Origin: Mucilaginibacter pedocola
GTDB lineage: Bacteria > Bacteroidota > Bacteroidia > Sphingobacteriales > Sphingobacteriaceae
Assembly (NCBI RefSeq): GCF_002013915.1
Contig: NZ_MBTF01000023.1
Location: 372,001-436,000, forward strand
DNA length: 64,000 nt
Reading direction: 5' to 3'
Part shown: positions 31,158 to 40,580 of the stretch, piece by piece
How positions within the stretch are numbered: the first letter of the stretch is position 1
Layout of the letters: every line of letters starts with the position of its first letter
The notes under the pieces: model-generated
Seen by the model: the letters and a program-made list of their open reading frames with translations, nothing else
Databases searched by the model: none
Told to the model about the DNA's origin: nothing
Position numbers and translations under genes: made by a program

Positions 31158-33541
31158 GCCAGGTTCCTCCTTTTTGCTGCAAAATGCGTGGCTATGGTAG
31201 TGAATGATATAATGGTTGCCGTACTCAGTGGCATCAGTATGGCCGCCGTAAGAGGCGATAGGTTGCCTGTGACGGCATAGCTTAAACCGATGAGGTTATA
31301 GGTAAGCGAGATAAAGAATGAGCAGTGAATAATGGTGACCGTGTTTTTAGAGAAGTGCAGGAAAGCCGGCAGTTTGCTGAACGAGCGCCCATCCAGTATG
31401 GCATCGCAGCCGGGGGAGAAGTTGTTGATGTTATCGGTAACGGCTACACCCAGGTCGCTTTGTTTGAGCGCTCCGGCGTCGTTTAGCCCGTCGCCTATCA
31501 TCATGGCTTTTGCTTTTAAATATTGCAGGCTGCGGATAAACTCCAGCTTGTTTTGCGGGCTTTGGTTAAAGCGCATTTGGTCGGTATGTTTAAAAACTGG
31601 CAGCAGTCCGCCCTGCTCATGGTCGCTATCGCCCGAGATGAGGAAGAGTTTGTAATCGGCCAATGCTTCCGCCGTTTGCTGCAAACCCTCGCGGTAGTTT
31701 TGCCTGAAGGCGAAGTAGCCCAGGTAAGTGCCGTTTATCATGAGGTGTACTTTGGTGGCATTATTATCATCATCGTACTGCCCGAACATGAACCTGCCGC
31801 TGCCTATCTTCACCTCATCATCGCCTGCAAAAGCGGTTATACCTTTTCCCGGTGCTTCTTTGTAATGGCTTACGGGCAGTTTTTCTGCCGCGCCAAAGTA
31901 ATGGCATATCATGCGCGAAAGCGGGTGGGTGGAGTTGCTGCACGCGCTATAAATCACCTGTGCCTGCTTGGGTGTTAATTGCCCAACAAGGCTTACATGA
32001 TTATCCGCCGCGGTAGTAATAGTGCCTGTTTTATCGAACACGATGGTGTTGATGCGCGCCAGTTGCTCTACCACCGCCGTGTTTTTGAGGTAGAACAGGT
32101 TTTTATCAAAAATGCTAAGCGCGGCCGACATGGTGAAGGGCGTGCTCAACGCCAAAGCGCAGGGGCAGGCTACTATCAGTACAGCTGTAAAAGCTGCCAG
32201 CCCGCGGTTGATGTCGTTAGGCAGCCAAAACAGCAGCGAACCAAAAGCGATGATGAGCAGCACAATGGTAAAGTGTTTACTCACCCGCTCATTAAAAGTA
32301 GCCATGCGGTTATCCTGCTGGCGGGTAAAGGCTTCGTTGTTCCACAATTGAGTGAGGTAGCTTTGCGATACGGGTTTCACCACTTCCAGCTCAATGGCTT
32401 CGCTGGTTTGCCTGCCGCCTGCATAAATAATTTCGCCAAGGGTTTTGTTGACGGGGACAGATTCGCCGGTCACGAAGCTGAAATCTATCAGCGCATCGCC
32501 TTTCAGCAGGATAGCATCGGCAGGAATAATTTCATTATGTCGTAATACAATGCGTTGCCCAACTTTCAATTCGGCAAGGGGGATGGGTTTCTCCACGCCG
32601 TCGGTTATCACCTGTACCGCTACGGGGAAGAACGAACGGTAATCGCGCTCGAAAGAGATATGGTGATAGGTTTTGCGCTGCACGAATTTGCCAACGAGCA
32701 GGAAGAATACCAGCCCGCAAAGCGTATCGGCAAAGCCTGCGCCCGTGTTGGTAGCCACTTCTATCAACGTGCGCAGAAACAAAACGGCAATACCCAGCGC
32801 CAACGGGAAATCGATATTCAATACCTTGTTCTTCAGGTTATGCCAGGCCGAACTGAAGTATTCGGCACCGCTATAGAACACTACAGGCAAGCCGAACAGT
32901 ACATTCAGCCATCCGAAAAAATGTTTAAAGTTTTGCTCGAATGCCGATAGCCCTAAATACTCAGGGAAGCTAAGCAGCATTACGTTGCCCAAGCAAAATC
33001 CCGCTACGGCAATGCGCTGCACCAGGTTATCTTTTATGGTGTTTTGTTTTTTAATAACATCCTGCAAGTTAATGGCAGGTTCGTAACCAATGTCGAAAAG
33101 CAGCTCTACCAGTTGGCGCAGGCTAAGGTGTTTGCTATCGTATTTAACACTGAGTTGTTTTTTCAGGAAATCTATCCGGCTGTGGAATATAGCTGGGTTA
33201 AACTTGTTCAGTTTCTCCAGCAGCCAAATGCACGAACTGCAATGGATATGCGGAATATACAGCGTAACCATAGTAAGGCTACCGTCGGTATAATCTATAA
33301 GCTCTTTCACAATGCTTGGCTCGTTCAGGTACTCAAAACGTTTATCGGTACGCGTGCGGGTGAGGCCGGGGTGGTCGTTAAAATTGTAATAGCTGCAAAG
33401 GTTGTTGGCAGCCAGTATGCCGTAAACGCTTTGGCAACCCTGGCAGCAAAACTGTTTTCCGTCCTTTTGGTAGGCGGTGGTATTGCATTCGTCGCCGCAA
33501 TGGTAACACAGGGTTAATTGGGAAAAAGTGCTCTCCGTCAT
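31154..33541 (-). CDS. ccoI: Copper-type P1B ATPase CcoI (FixI)
   Basis: A 795-residue heavy-metal ATPase. A Cys-rich N-terminal region (LCYHCGDEC, FCCQGCQSVYG) typical of FixI-type pumps is followed by an HMA domain with HCSSCIWLLEKL. Eight helices include the CPC metal site in VACPCALALSTPF. The phosphorylation site is FDKTGTIT, and the hinge is MIGDGLNDAGAL. It exports copper to the periplasm for cbb3 assembly rather than for resistance. It has its own promoter, which shares a central FNR-type box with the divergent gene at 33661, and is translationally coupled to ccoS. Confidence 0.95.
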   Translation of the reverse strand: MTESTFSQLTLCYHCGDECNTTAYQKDGKQFCCQGCQSVYGILAANNLCSYYNFNDHPGLTRTRTDKRFEYLNEPSIVKELIDYTDGSLTMVTLYIPHIHCSSCIWLLEKLNKFNPAIFHSRIDFLKKQLSVKYDSKHLSLRQLVELLFDIGYEPAINLQDVIKKQNTIKDNLVQRIAVAGFCLGNVMLLSFPEYLGLSAFEQNFKHFFGWLNVLFGLPVVFYSGAEYFSSAWHNLKNKVLNIDFPLALGIAVLFLRTLIEVATNTGAGFADTLCGLVFFLLVGKFVQRKTYHHISFERDYRSFFPVAVQVITDGVEKPIPLAELKVGQRIVLRHNEIIPADAILLKGDALIDFSFVTGESVPVNKTLGEIIYAGGRQTSEAIELEVVKPVSQSYLTQLWNNEAFTRQQDNRMATFNERVSKHFTIVLLIIAFGSLLFWLPNDINRGLAAFTAVLIVACPCALALSTPFTMSAALSIFDKNLFYLKNTAVVEQLARINTIVFDKTGTITTAADNHVSLVGQLTPKQAQVIYSACSNSTHPLSRMICHYFGAAEKLPVSHYKEAPGKGITAFAGDDEVKIGSGRFMFGQYDDDNNATKVHLMINGTYLGYFAFRQNYREGLQQTAEALADYKLFLISGDSDHEQGGLLPVFKHTDQMRFNQSPQNKLEFIRSLQYLKAKAMMIGDGLNDAGALKQSDLGVAVTDNINNFSPGCDAILDGRSFSKLPAFLHFSKNTVTIIHCSFFISLTYNLIGLSYAVTGNLSPLTAAILMPLSTATIISFTTIATHFAAKRRNLA

Positions 33542-33559
33542 TTCTTAAATTTTATGTTC

Positions 33560-33655
33560 CAAAACTGCCGTTTAGCTGGCGATAAAATAATGATGATGCC
33601 GGGGCCGAAATGTGACGGTGGTCAGTTTTTGAGCGGCGGGCTAAGCCTACTTTTG
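33560..33655. promoter_or_regulatory. Divergent promoter region (ccoI / FMN-barrel gene) with FNR-type box
   Basis: The perfect box TGACGGTGGTCA is at 33613-33624. Rightward, the perfect -7 octamer TACTTTTG at 33648-33655 is centred 33 bp away. Leftward, a half-conserved copy (33591-33602, 22 bp from the main box) is centred 33 bp from the octamer CAGTTTTG at 33560-33567. The rightward start site would fall at or within 1-2 bases of the ATG at 33661, so that transcript may be leaderless. Confidence 0.78.
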
Positions 33656-33660
33656 GCGGC

Positions 33661-35448
33661 ATGAGCCATACATTCCATATCCCCGTTTTAGGTTTAGGTT
33701 TTTCTGTTGATACCCCGCTGAAGGTTGCCCGCTACGGCATCTCGTCGGTAATGTCGGTTGTTGATGATGTGTTGATAGAACGCATGCGCGAGTACCACGC
33801 CGTGCAAAACAACCGCCCGTATACCCTCATTAAAAAAGGTGATGACGACTACCGCGCCAAACGGATAACCGCTTATTTGAACCTGGTAGATGAATTGGTG
33901 AACGAGCAGTTCGAAGCACTGAAACAGCAGCAATTCGGCACAGGCAGCGATTTGGATAGGTACTTTCAGCTATTACCCGAAAGCTCGCAATTGCGGCAAG
34001 GGTACGACCTGATGATGGAATACCCCGAGGGCGAACGCAAACAACTTTTTCAAGCCATCCTGAAAAGAAATATGGTGAAAGGCTCTGCCGATGTAAACAT
34101 TATGGCCAAGGTGGATAAAATGAACTTCACCGAAGACGGCCAATACACCGGCGACGAAAATACCGATGCCCTTGCCGCCCTGCGCGGTTTTGTCAACAGC
34201 ACGCTTTGCTCGGCGGTTACACTATCTGCCGGCATGAATCCGCGTTTATATAGCTACCTCGAAGCTTTCCCCTGTTTCTTCCCCGATGAGCGGGGCGAGT
34301 TTCAGAAGAAGGTTATCCTGAAAGTAAGCGATTTCCGATCGGCATTTATACAGGCAAAATTTTTAGCCAAGAAAGGTGTTTGGGTATCCGAGTTCAGGAT
34401 AGAATCGGGCTTGAACTGTGGCGGGCATGCTTTTGCTACCGAAGGCTTTTTATTAGGCCCCATACTGGAAGAGTTTAAAACCCGCCGCACCGAAATGCAG
34501 GAAGAACTATACCGTTTGTTCGATGCTGCACTGTTGCAAAAAGGTATGTTGGTTAACAACATGCCCACCCAGCGTATCACCGTACAGGGCGGCATAGGCA
34601 CTGCCGAAGAAAATGAGTTTCTGCAAAGGTATTACAACCTTGATGGTACCGGCTGGGGCAGCCCCTTTTTGCTGGTTCCCGAGGCTACTAATGTGGATGA
34701 TGATACCCTTGCCCAACTGGTAATGGCTAATGAAGATGATTACTACCTGAGCAATGCCTCGCCCCTGGGCATCTTGTTCAATAATTTTAAACAAAGCAGC
34801 ATTGAGCAGCAAAGGCTGATGCGCATAGAATTTAACCGCCCCGGCAGCCCCTGCACTAAAAAGTTTTTGTGCAGCAATACCGAGTTTACCGAGCAACCCA
34901 TATGCACTGCATCGCGCCAGTACCAAAACCTCAAATTGAAACAAATTGAGGAAGAACAACTGGCACCTGAAGCGCACCAAAAAGCAGTAAACGCTATAAC
35001 CGAAAAGATATGCCTTTGCGAAGGCCTTTGTTCATCGGCATACCTTAAATACAACATCAGCAAACCGCGCGAGAATACCGCCGTTGCTATTTGCCCGGGG
35101 CCGAACCTGGCGTATTTTAAAAACGCATTTTCGTTAGATGATATGGTGGCCCACATCTACGGCAAAATAGACCTGCTGAAGAATGCCGCCCGCCCGCATG
35201 TGTTTTTAAAGGAAATGGAATTGTACGTAGATTATCTGCAGAAAGACATACAGCAAAACCTTGCCGAACTTACTGCCAAAAAGAAACTACAGCTGACTAA
35301 ATTTAAGGAGCAGATGCTGGTAGGCATAAGTTACTATAAAACGCTTTTTAACGAGGTACTAACGCTACCAACTGCCGCAATGGAGCAGTTGCATGCGTTT
35401 GAAAGTAGAGTAGATGCATTGCTAATGGGGGAAATGCAGACAGTGTAA
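33661..35448 (+). CDS. Uncharacterised FMN-barrel-like protein with cysteine-rich C-terminal region
   Basis: A 595-residue cytoplasmic protein without signal or helices. The N-terminus (IPVLGLGFSVDTPLKVARYG) and the segments EFRIESGLNCGGHAF and ITVQGGIGTAEENEFL, then GTGWGSPFLLVPEAT, resemble the FMN-binding TIM barrel of nitronate monooxygenase/enoyl-reductase-like proteins. From ~395 on it is cysteine-rich: Cys398, 404, 415, then CLCEGLC (451, 453, 457) and Cys478. Such spacing could hold one or two iron-sulfur clusters (inference). A predicted coiled tail follows (~535-595). I know no characterised member. Its promoter carries a perfect FNR-type box, and a rho-independent terminator follows at 35531, so it is a single-gene unit of the low-oxygen regulon. 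Confidence 0.75.
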   Translation: MSHTFHIPVLGLGFSVDTPLKVARYGISSVMSVVDDVLIERMREYHAVQNNRPYTLIKKGDDDYRAKRITAYLNLVDELVNEQFEALKQQQFGTGSDLDRYFQLLPESSQLRQGYDLMMEYPEGERKQLFQAILKRNMVKGSADVNIMAKVDKMNFTEDGQYTGDENTDALAALRGFVNSTLCSAVTLSAGMNPRLYSYLEAFPCFFPDERGEFQKKVILKVSDFRSAFIQAKFLAKKGVWVSEFRIESGLNCGGHAFATEGFLLGPILEEFKTRRTEMQEELYRLFDAALLQKGMLVNNMPTQRITVQGGIGTAEENEFLQRYYNLDGTGWGSPFLLVPEATNVDDDTLAQLVMANEDDYYLSNASPLGILFNNFKQSSIEQQRLMRIEFNRPGSPCTKKFLCSNTEFTEQPICTASRQYQNLKLKQIEEEQLAPEAHQKAVNAITEKICLCEGLCSSAYLKYNISKPRENTAVAICPGPNLAYFKNAFSLDDMVAHIYGKIDLLKNAARPHVFLKEMELYVDYLQKDIQQNLAELTAKKKLQLTKFKEQMLVGISYYKTLFNEVLTLPTAAMEQLHAFESRVDALLMGEMQTV

Positions 35449-35530
35449 ACTGGTGTAGGGCCGGGTATTTTGTAATCGAAATTCTTCTACTATTTATCGC
35501 CATTAAGTAAGCAGAGTTGATCTATTACTA

Positions 35531-35570
35531 AAATAAAGCGGCAGTCTCTATAGGTAGTGCCGCTTTATTT
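35531..35570 (+). terminator. Rho-independent terminator after the FMN-barrel gene
   Basis: A 13-bp perfect stem (AAATAAAGCGGCA/TGCCGCTTTATTT) with a 14-base loop, whose descending arm ends in TTTATTTT. It lies 82 bases past the stop and 53 bases before the end of the convergent esterase gene. It may act in both directions. Confidence 0.82.
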
Positions 35571-35622
35571 TCAGATCGCTTAACCGGTTTCTTCAAGCCA
35601 AATCAAATTGCATAAGGTTCGT

Positions 35623-36804
35623 TTAATTTTCCAGCTCTTTAGCATCCTTTAAAAACTCTTCTTTTTGTTCAGCTGTAAAAATAGAAGATGCTGCAACATT
35701 AGCTTTGAACTGTTTGATCGTTTCAGTTATAGGTTGATGCAATGCCTTTTGACATTCCGCAATTTTTAAATATGCCTGGATAAAATTGGGGTACTGTTCA
35801 ACTAATTGGCGCCAGGCTAATATGGCGTTAGCATAGTCCTTATTGTTGTAAAAAGCGTAGCCCTTTCCGTTCAATTTACCTAATGAAAACGGCAGTTGCG
35901 TACCGTAGTTATCTGCTAATTTTTGTTTTATGTGGGTTATGGTACTCACATCCTTATTATTCTCACTAAAATACTCTTGCTGGCACTTAGACCAATAGGC
36001 AAATACTTCGTACAGTGCCCTTGTTATGGCAAGCCCGGGCATGGTCATATGATCAGCCTCCGGGAACCACCAACCATCTGCGTTGAAATTATTTATTTTA
36101 AGGCCGGGCTCTTTTAATGTAGCGGTTAGTGTTTTGTAATCCAGCGGATAATCATTTCCCATTGCGTACCGGTAATAGAGCGTGTGTTTAAGCTTGTTAC
36201 TCTTTAGGCTCTTTCTTAAAACATCCGAAAGATCGAAGTTGTCCTGTTTTAAGAAAGGGCTGATAGATATCACGGCGTTCAGCTCATTTATATGCCTGGC
36301 CATTAAGTAGGTGGTTAAAAAGCCGTAACGAGAATGGCCTACCAGCATTGTAAAGTCACTGGCTTTGTATTTATCGCGCAGCATCGGAATGAGTTCCTTA
36401 AAAATGTAGTCTTCGTTTTTTTCTGCAATGCCCGTGGAATCACTAACAGGTAATTGCGTTTCCCGGTAACGATTGCCACCGCTACCCGCCTCCACGCCAA
36501 CAACTACGGCAGATGGCATTTGTTCATTGGCCGTCAGAAAATCAATTGATTTTAGAATATATTGATACTGCCTTTTATTCTGCGTATCAAACACAATGAT
36601 CAGAGGGAATTTGTTAGGTAGGTTACTTTGGTATTCTATCGGAACAGTAATTTGTATATGTTTTTTAAAGCCAAGGTTTTGTGAGAGGTAGGTGGTGTCC
36701 TTTAGTGTTCGATACCTTTCCAGGGCTTGCCCATTGGTGTTAATTGTAATAAAAAGGCAAAATATTGCCAATAAAGCAATTTTAAAATGAGTAGAGATAA
36801 GCAT
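35623..36804 (-). CDS. Secreted alpha/beta-hydrolase (putative esterase) with helical C-terminal repeat region
   Basis: A 393-residue exported protein with a signal peptide (IALLAIFCLFITINTNGQA). Residues ~30-270 form an esterase-D-like alpha/beta hydrolase with KFPLIIVFDTQ and the nucleophile elbow GHSRYG (Ser). The candidate acid and His lie in the DADGWWFPEADHMTMP-like stretch. The C-terminal ~100 residues (YAFYNNKDYANAILAWRQLV, FIQAYLKIAECQKAL) look like two TPR-type helical hairpins. Siderophore esterases and feruloyl esterases share this fold; the substrate is not evident. It stands alone, convergent with the FMN-barrel gene. Confidence 0.82.
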   Translation of the reverse strand: MLISTHFKIALLAIFCLFITINTNGQALERYRTLKDTTYLSQNLGFKKHIQITVPIEYQSNLPNKFPLIIVFDTQNKRQYQYILKSIDFLTANEQMPSAVVVGVEAGSGGNRYRETQLPVSDSTGIAEKNEDYIFKELIPMLRDKYKASDFTMLVGHSRYGFLTTYLMARHINELNAVISISPFLKQDNFDLSDVLRKSLKSNKLKHTLYYRYAMGNDYPLDYKTLTATLKEPGLKINNFNADGWWFPEADHMTMPGLAITRALYEVFAYWSKCQQEYFSENNKDVSTITHIKQKLADNYGTQLPFSLGKLNGKGYAFYNNKDYANAILAWRQLVEQYPNFIQAYLKIAECQKALHQPITETIKQFKANVAASSIFTAEQKEEFLKDAKELEN

Positions 36805-37032
36805 GAGTAGATGTTATAAATTACTGTACAAAGATTCTAATTTATAGGCAATGTTACAGTTTCGCAATAATTTTATAAAAAGCTTGGGGTAACCCTTTGT
36901 GCAGGCTATTATAAACTCAGCTTTGATAACTTGAGTTGAAACAAAGTGGCGCGGGTGGTATAAAACATTAGAAGCTGATTAGCCGGCTGGTTTTTGATGC
37001 CGAACTGAATTATCAATAGCGTCGTGCGTCCG

Positions 37033-37947
37033 CTACTCCTTCGGCCCCGCCTTTATCTTTTTGCGGTACTCATTCGGCGATGTCCCCATCAGCTTGGTGA
37101 ACATGCGGGTAAAATAATACTGGTCGTCTATCCCCAGGCTCGAGGCGATGTTTTTTATGGACATGGTGGTGAACGAGATATACTGGCAAGCCTTCTGCAC
37201 CTTCAGCTGGTTGAAATATTCGATAGGCGAATACCCAGTTTTTGCCCGGAAGATGGCCGAGTAATGCGAAGTAGAAAGCCGGGCGTAGCTGCTCAGGTCA
37301 TCCAGCCGTATCATGGTGTTCAGGTGCTCCTGCATATAGCGGATGGTTTTTTCTACCGTGTCGTCGTCGTTGGGCTGGTCCTCGGCGTGGTTAAATTTAT
37401 CCTCATATATCAACGACGATAGAAAGTGCGAGAATATCATGTTTACATAGCGTAAAGCATCGCTGCTGTACCCTTTTTCGAGGTTAAAGCATATATCCTC
37501 GAATAGCTTGATGCGGTTTTCGTTATAGGAGAGGTATGGTTTATAGTTTTCCGAATTTTTCAGGATAAGCTCCAATATGAATGAGGCTATTTCGCCTTTA
37601 AAGTGTATCCAGTATATAGTCCATGGTTTATCCATGTTGGCGGCATAGCGATGCGGCGTATTGGCGGGTATGGCTATAAACTGCGAGGGCGATACCTCCA
37701 CCTTCTTTTTGTTTATCTCCAGCCAGCCGTAACCATCGGTACAATAAATAATAATGTGCTGGTTAATGCCGTGGGGGCGCTCGGCATAGTGGTGCATGGC
37801 CTTGGGGTAATAACCAATATCGGTAATATATATTTGTTTAGTAACTAAGTCCTTACTCAAAAAGTTGGTGATTATCTTTTTGGGCAATACAATAAGTTTT
37901 TGCCCTTCAAAGCCGTCTCTGCGCCGTATAACAGTGCTTTTTGCCAT
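37033..37947 (-). CDS. AraC-family regulator with cupin domain, divergent from the glycosidase locus
   Basis: A 304-residue regulator starting at MAKSTVIRRRDGF; an ATG 27 codons upstream is possible but adds a residue stretch unlike the family. The N-terminal ~160 residues form an AraC-type arabinose-binding cupin (YCTDGYGWLEINKKKVEVSP, IPANTPHRYAANMDKPW). The C-terminal HTH pair reads LSSYARLSTSHYSAIFRAKTG followed by IASSLGIDDQYYFTRMFTKLMG. It is divergent from the sugar locus starting at 38276, which makes it the likely sugar-responsive activator of that cluster. Confidence 0.9.
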   Translation of the reverse strand: MAKSTVIRRRDGFEGQKLIVLPKKIITNFLSKDLVTKQIYITDIGYYPKAMHHYAERPHGINQHIIIYCTDGYGWLEINKKKVEVSPSQFIAIPANTPHRYAANMDKPWTIYWIHFKGEIASFILELILKNSENYKPYLSYNENRIKLFEDICFNLEKGYSSDALRYVNMIFSHFLSSLIYEDKFNHAEDQPNDDDTVEKTIRYMQEHLNTMIRLDDLSSYARLSTSHYSAIFRAKTGYSPIEYFNQLKVQKACQYISFTTMSIKNIASSLGIDDQYYFTRMFTKLMGTSPNEYRKKIKAGPKE

Positions 37948-38275
37948 GTTTGTAAAAGGTTGTAAGGAAGAAATTGCGCGGGCTGATTGGTAAAACCCCG
38001 CCATGCAAACATTGCGAAAAAATATCAATAATTTATTGGCCGGCGTAAAAAAATAAAAAACTACTCACCGTAAAAAAGTCCATCAAATCCATAACATTAC
38101 CTATTTTTTTATCGGTGCCGATGCGTGAGATTTGCTTTATAACCAATTAGTACTTCCGCTCTGCCATATCGTTTAATTGACCGCCATGCAAGTGGCGGTA
38201 ACGAGATACTCGTGTAAAAATGGGTCCGAATGTTGGCGGATGAAACTAAGCGGTTCGCAAATTATTAAAAGCCGA

Positions 38276-40525
38276 ATGCCGTATTACCCTACATCCCTAA
38301 TTAATTTAAAGTCGAGACGTTCCCTGCTCTGTGGCGTTGTTACCCTGTCTGTTTTGTTTTGCAGTACACTGAAGGCGCAAGAGGTACAAAAAAATGCGGA
38401 TAACACCGCCATTAGCATACCGCAACTCAGCATCAGTGCCGATAAAAGCAGTGGTGCTATCAACTACACTTTCAGCAACGGCACACGCATCAATAATGCA
38501 GTGGCTTATGTAGAAGATATCAATTCGGGATATCTCTCTACAGCAAATTTGGCCAACCACCAATGCATCGTTGAGCAGGTGAACGACAAAATAGGCAAGG
38601 GGCTTTGCCTCACCGTAAAACACAGCGATTCTAAACGCAACATCAGCATTACCCAGCAATTTAAACTTTACAACGGCAAGCAATATGCGTTGGTGAACGT
38701 AAGCGCCACTTCCGCAGGTAAGCCGATCGAAACCCGTAACATCAGTGCTTTAGCGCTATCGCCTGCTGGGAAAGGCAAATTATTTATCCCCGGCACCGAG
38801 CCGCGCATACTGGATGTACCCTTTGATAACGACGACTGGACGCCCACCCTGCAACGCCATTGGTCAAAGGCAGGAGAGGATAAAACCAAAGGCATCAGCT
38901 ACGAGTTTTTGGCCGTTTACGACCAGCTGAAAAACTCGGGCCTTATTATCGGCAGTATCAACCACGATTTTTGGAAGACGGGTTTAAGCTATCAGACCGC
39001 CGCAGAGGCGGGCTATGTAGATTCGCTGAATGTATTTGGCGGCGTAGCTACGGCTGATAACCCGGCGCTTAAATCGGCCTATGGCGGTTTAGATGGTACG
39101 CACGACCATACGCTTCATGGTACCATGTTAGGGCAAACAGTTAATTCGGCTACTATTTACCTCTGCGCATCAGATAACCTGCACGAAGCTTTTAAAGATT
39201 ATGGCCGGGTAAACTCTATCATCAACGGCGCACGCACCTGGCAGGCACCCGCCCCCGTGTACTGGAATAGCTTCGGAGTAGAAGGTGTATTAGGTTATGA
39301 GAAAGTAATGATGCCGCCTGCTGTATATCAAATATCCGATTTTATCAAATCGATGCCCAACTTTAGCGCTTACGCTAAACCTGTGCTGAGTGTTGATTCA
39401 TATGATCAAGGTTTATATACCACCGAGGTGCTGAAAGCGATAGGTGAATACGGCGCCAAAAACGGCCAGCAAATAGGCTTTTATTTTAGTCCCTTTGCCA
39501 TGTGGAGTTGGAAGAACAATACCAAAAACGCAAAGATACCGGGCACCAACCAACCTTTGGAAAGTGCGCTGTTGCACGGTAAAGATGGCAAGCCTATTTT
39601 GTACAAAGACGGCGATTGGGGTGCCTACGCTTTAGACCCTACCCACCCGGGTGTGCGTTTGTCTATTATCCAGCAGCTAAAAAAGGCAAAGGCTATCAAC
39701 GCAAAATTCCTGAAAATAGACTTCCTGACAGCCGGCGCATTGGAATCTACCACGCGCTATAATGCCAAAGTACGCACCGGTATGCAGGCTTACAATTACG
39801 GTATGCAGATGCTGAGGCAGCTCTGCGACTCTATTATGGGGAAAGGCATTTTCATCACCCAAGCCATATCGCCGCTATTCCCGCATCAATACGCGCACAC
39901 GCGTTTTGTATCAACCGATGTATACTCGCACCTGCGCGACGACCAAAAAGGTTTCCCCGGATGGGGCAGTACCGAATCGTCATTAGCTGCCGGTTCGCAT
40001 TTGGGTTGGATGCAGGGCACGCTGTTCCCCTACACCAATTTGGATGTGGCGATAATGAAGAACTTTCAGCGCAACCCCGACCTGAACGAGCAGGAAATAA
40101 AGGTGCGCCTTTATGCCATGATGGTGATGGGCAGCATTTTGGGCGATGGCTCCGACTACCGCAACCCCATTGCCGCTTTCCGCGCGCAGGAGTTTTTGAA
40201 TAATAAAAACATCGCCAAATACTTCAGCAACCCTAAAGCATTTATCCCCATCAAAATGGCCGACGGCGAAAGCTTCGACCAGCAAATGGCTTTTTACCTG
40301 CCGGGAGATAATACACTGGCCGCGGCCTTCAACTTCGATTTGAAAAACGAATACAAGCAGGTCTTCAGCCGTAGCGTCCTGAAGCTTCCCGCCGGAAAAG
40401 GCTACCAACTGCTGGACTTTATGAGCGATAGACCGCTTGGCGAGTTAAAAGCAGATGCAGCAGAGTTTACCATAGTTACCAACCCCGGCGATGCTGTACT
40501 GGTGAAATTAGTGCCCCTGAAATAA
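38276..40525 (+). CDS. Secreted clan GH-D-like glycosidase (alpha-galactosidase-type)
   Basis: A 749-residue exported enzyme if ATG at 38276 is used, which places the signal peptide (LLCGVVTLSVLFCSTLKAQ) about 15 residues in. Earlier in-frame ATGs at 38240 and 38177 would give an overlong n-region. The N-terminal ~300 residues form a beta-sandwich. The barrel contains AYAKPVLSVDSYDQG, GFYFSPFAMWSW and the KxD nucleophile motif FLKIDFLTAGALE, with Asp482 as candidate nucleophile; this is typical of GH27/GH36-type alpha-galactosidases. A C-terminal beta domain follows. It is the first gene of a co-directional cluster with a sugar porter, a DUF5107-TPR protein, a second GH36 enzyme and galM. Confidence 0.8.
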   Translation: MPYYPTSLINLKSRRSLLCGVVTLSVLFCSTLKAQEVQKNADNTAISIPQLSISADKSSGAINYTFSNGTRINNAVAYVEDINSGYLSTANLANHQCIVEQVNDKIGKGLCLTVKHSDSKRNISITQQFKLYNGKQYALVNVSATSAGKPIETRNISALALSPAGKGKLFIPGTEPRILDVPFDNDDWTPTLQRHWSKAGEDKTKGISYEFLAVYDQLKNSGLIIGSINHDFWKTGLSYQTAAEAGYVDSLNVFGGVATADNPALKSAYGGLDGTHDHTLHGTMLGQTVNSATIYLCASDNLHEAFKDYGRVNSIINGARTWQAPAPVYWNSFGVEGVLGYEKVMMPPAVYQISDFIKSMPNFSAYAKPVLSVDSYDQGLYTTEVLKAIGEYGAKNGQQIGFYFSPFAMWSWKNNTKNAKIPGTNQPLESALLHGKDGKPILYKDGDWGAYALDPTHPGVRLSIIQQLKKAKAINAKFLKIDFLTAGALESTTRYNAKVRTGMQAYNYGMQMLRQLCDSIMGKGIFITQAISPLFPHQYAHTRFVSTDVYSHLRDDQKGFPGWGSTESSLAAGSHLGWMQGTLFPYTNLDVAIMKNFQRNPDLNEQEIKVRLYAMMVMGSILGDGSDYRNPIAAFRAQEFLNNKNIAKYFSNPKAFIPIKMADGESFDQQMAFYLPGDNTLAAAFNFDLKNEYKQVFSRSVLKLPAGKGYQLLDFMSDRPLGELKADAAEFTIVTNPGDAVLVKLVPLK

Positions 40526-40580
40526 TGGACGAAATAAATAGTAATATTATGCCACCAGTTAAATTTTTACAACCTACAAC

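Noticed and set aside
26039..33517. Plus-strand open frames of up to 220 codons opposite the cco genes
   Set aside because: They mirror the well-supported cco coding frames and have no recognisable protein features.
36805..37032. Additional FNR-type box upstream of the esterase or the AraC gene
   Set aside because: No TGAC-N4-GTCA palindrome is present in this gap, so these genes are not placed in the regulon.
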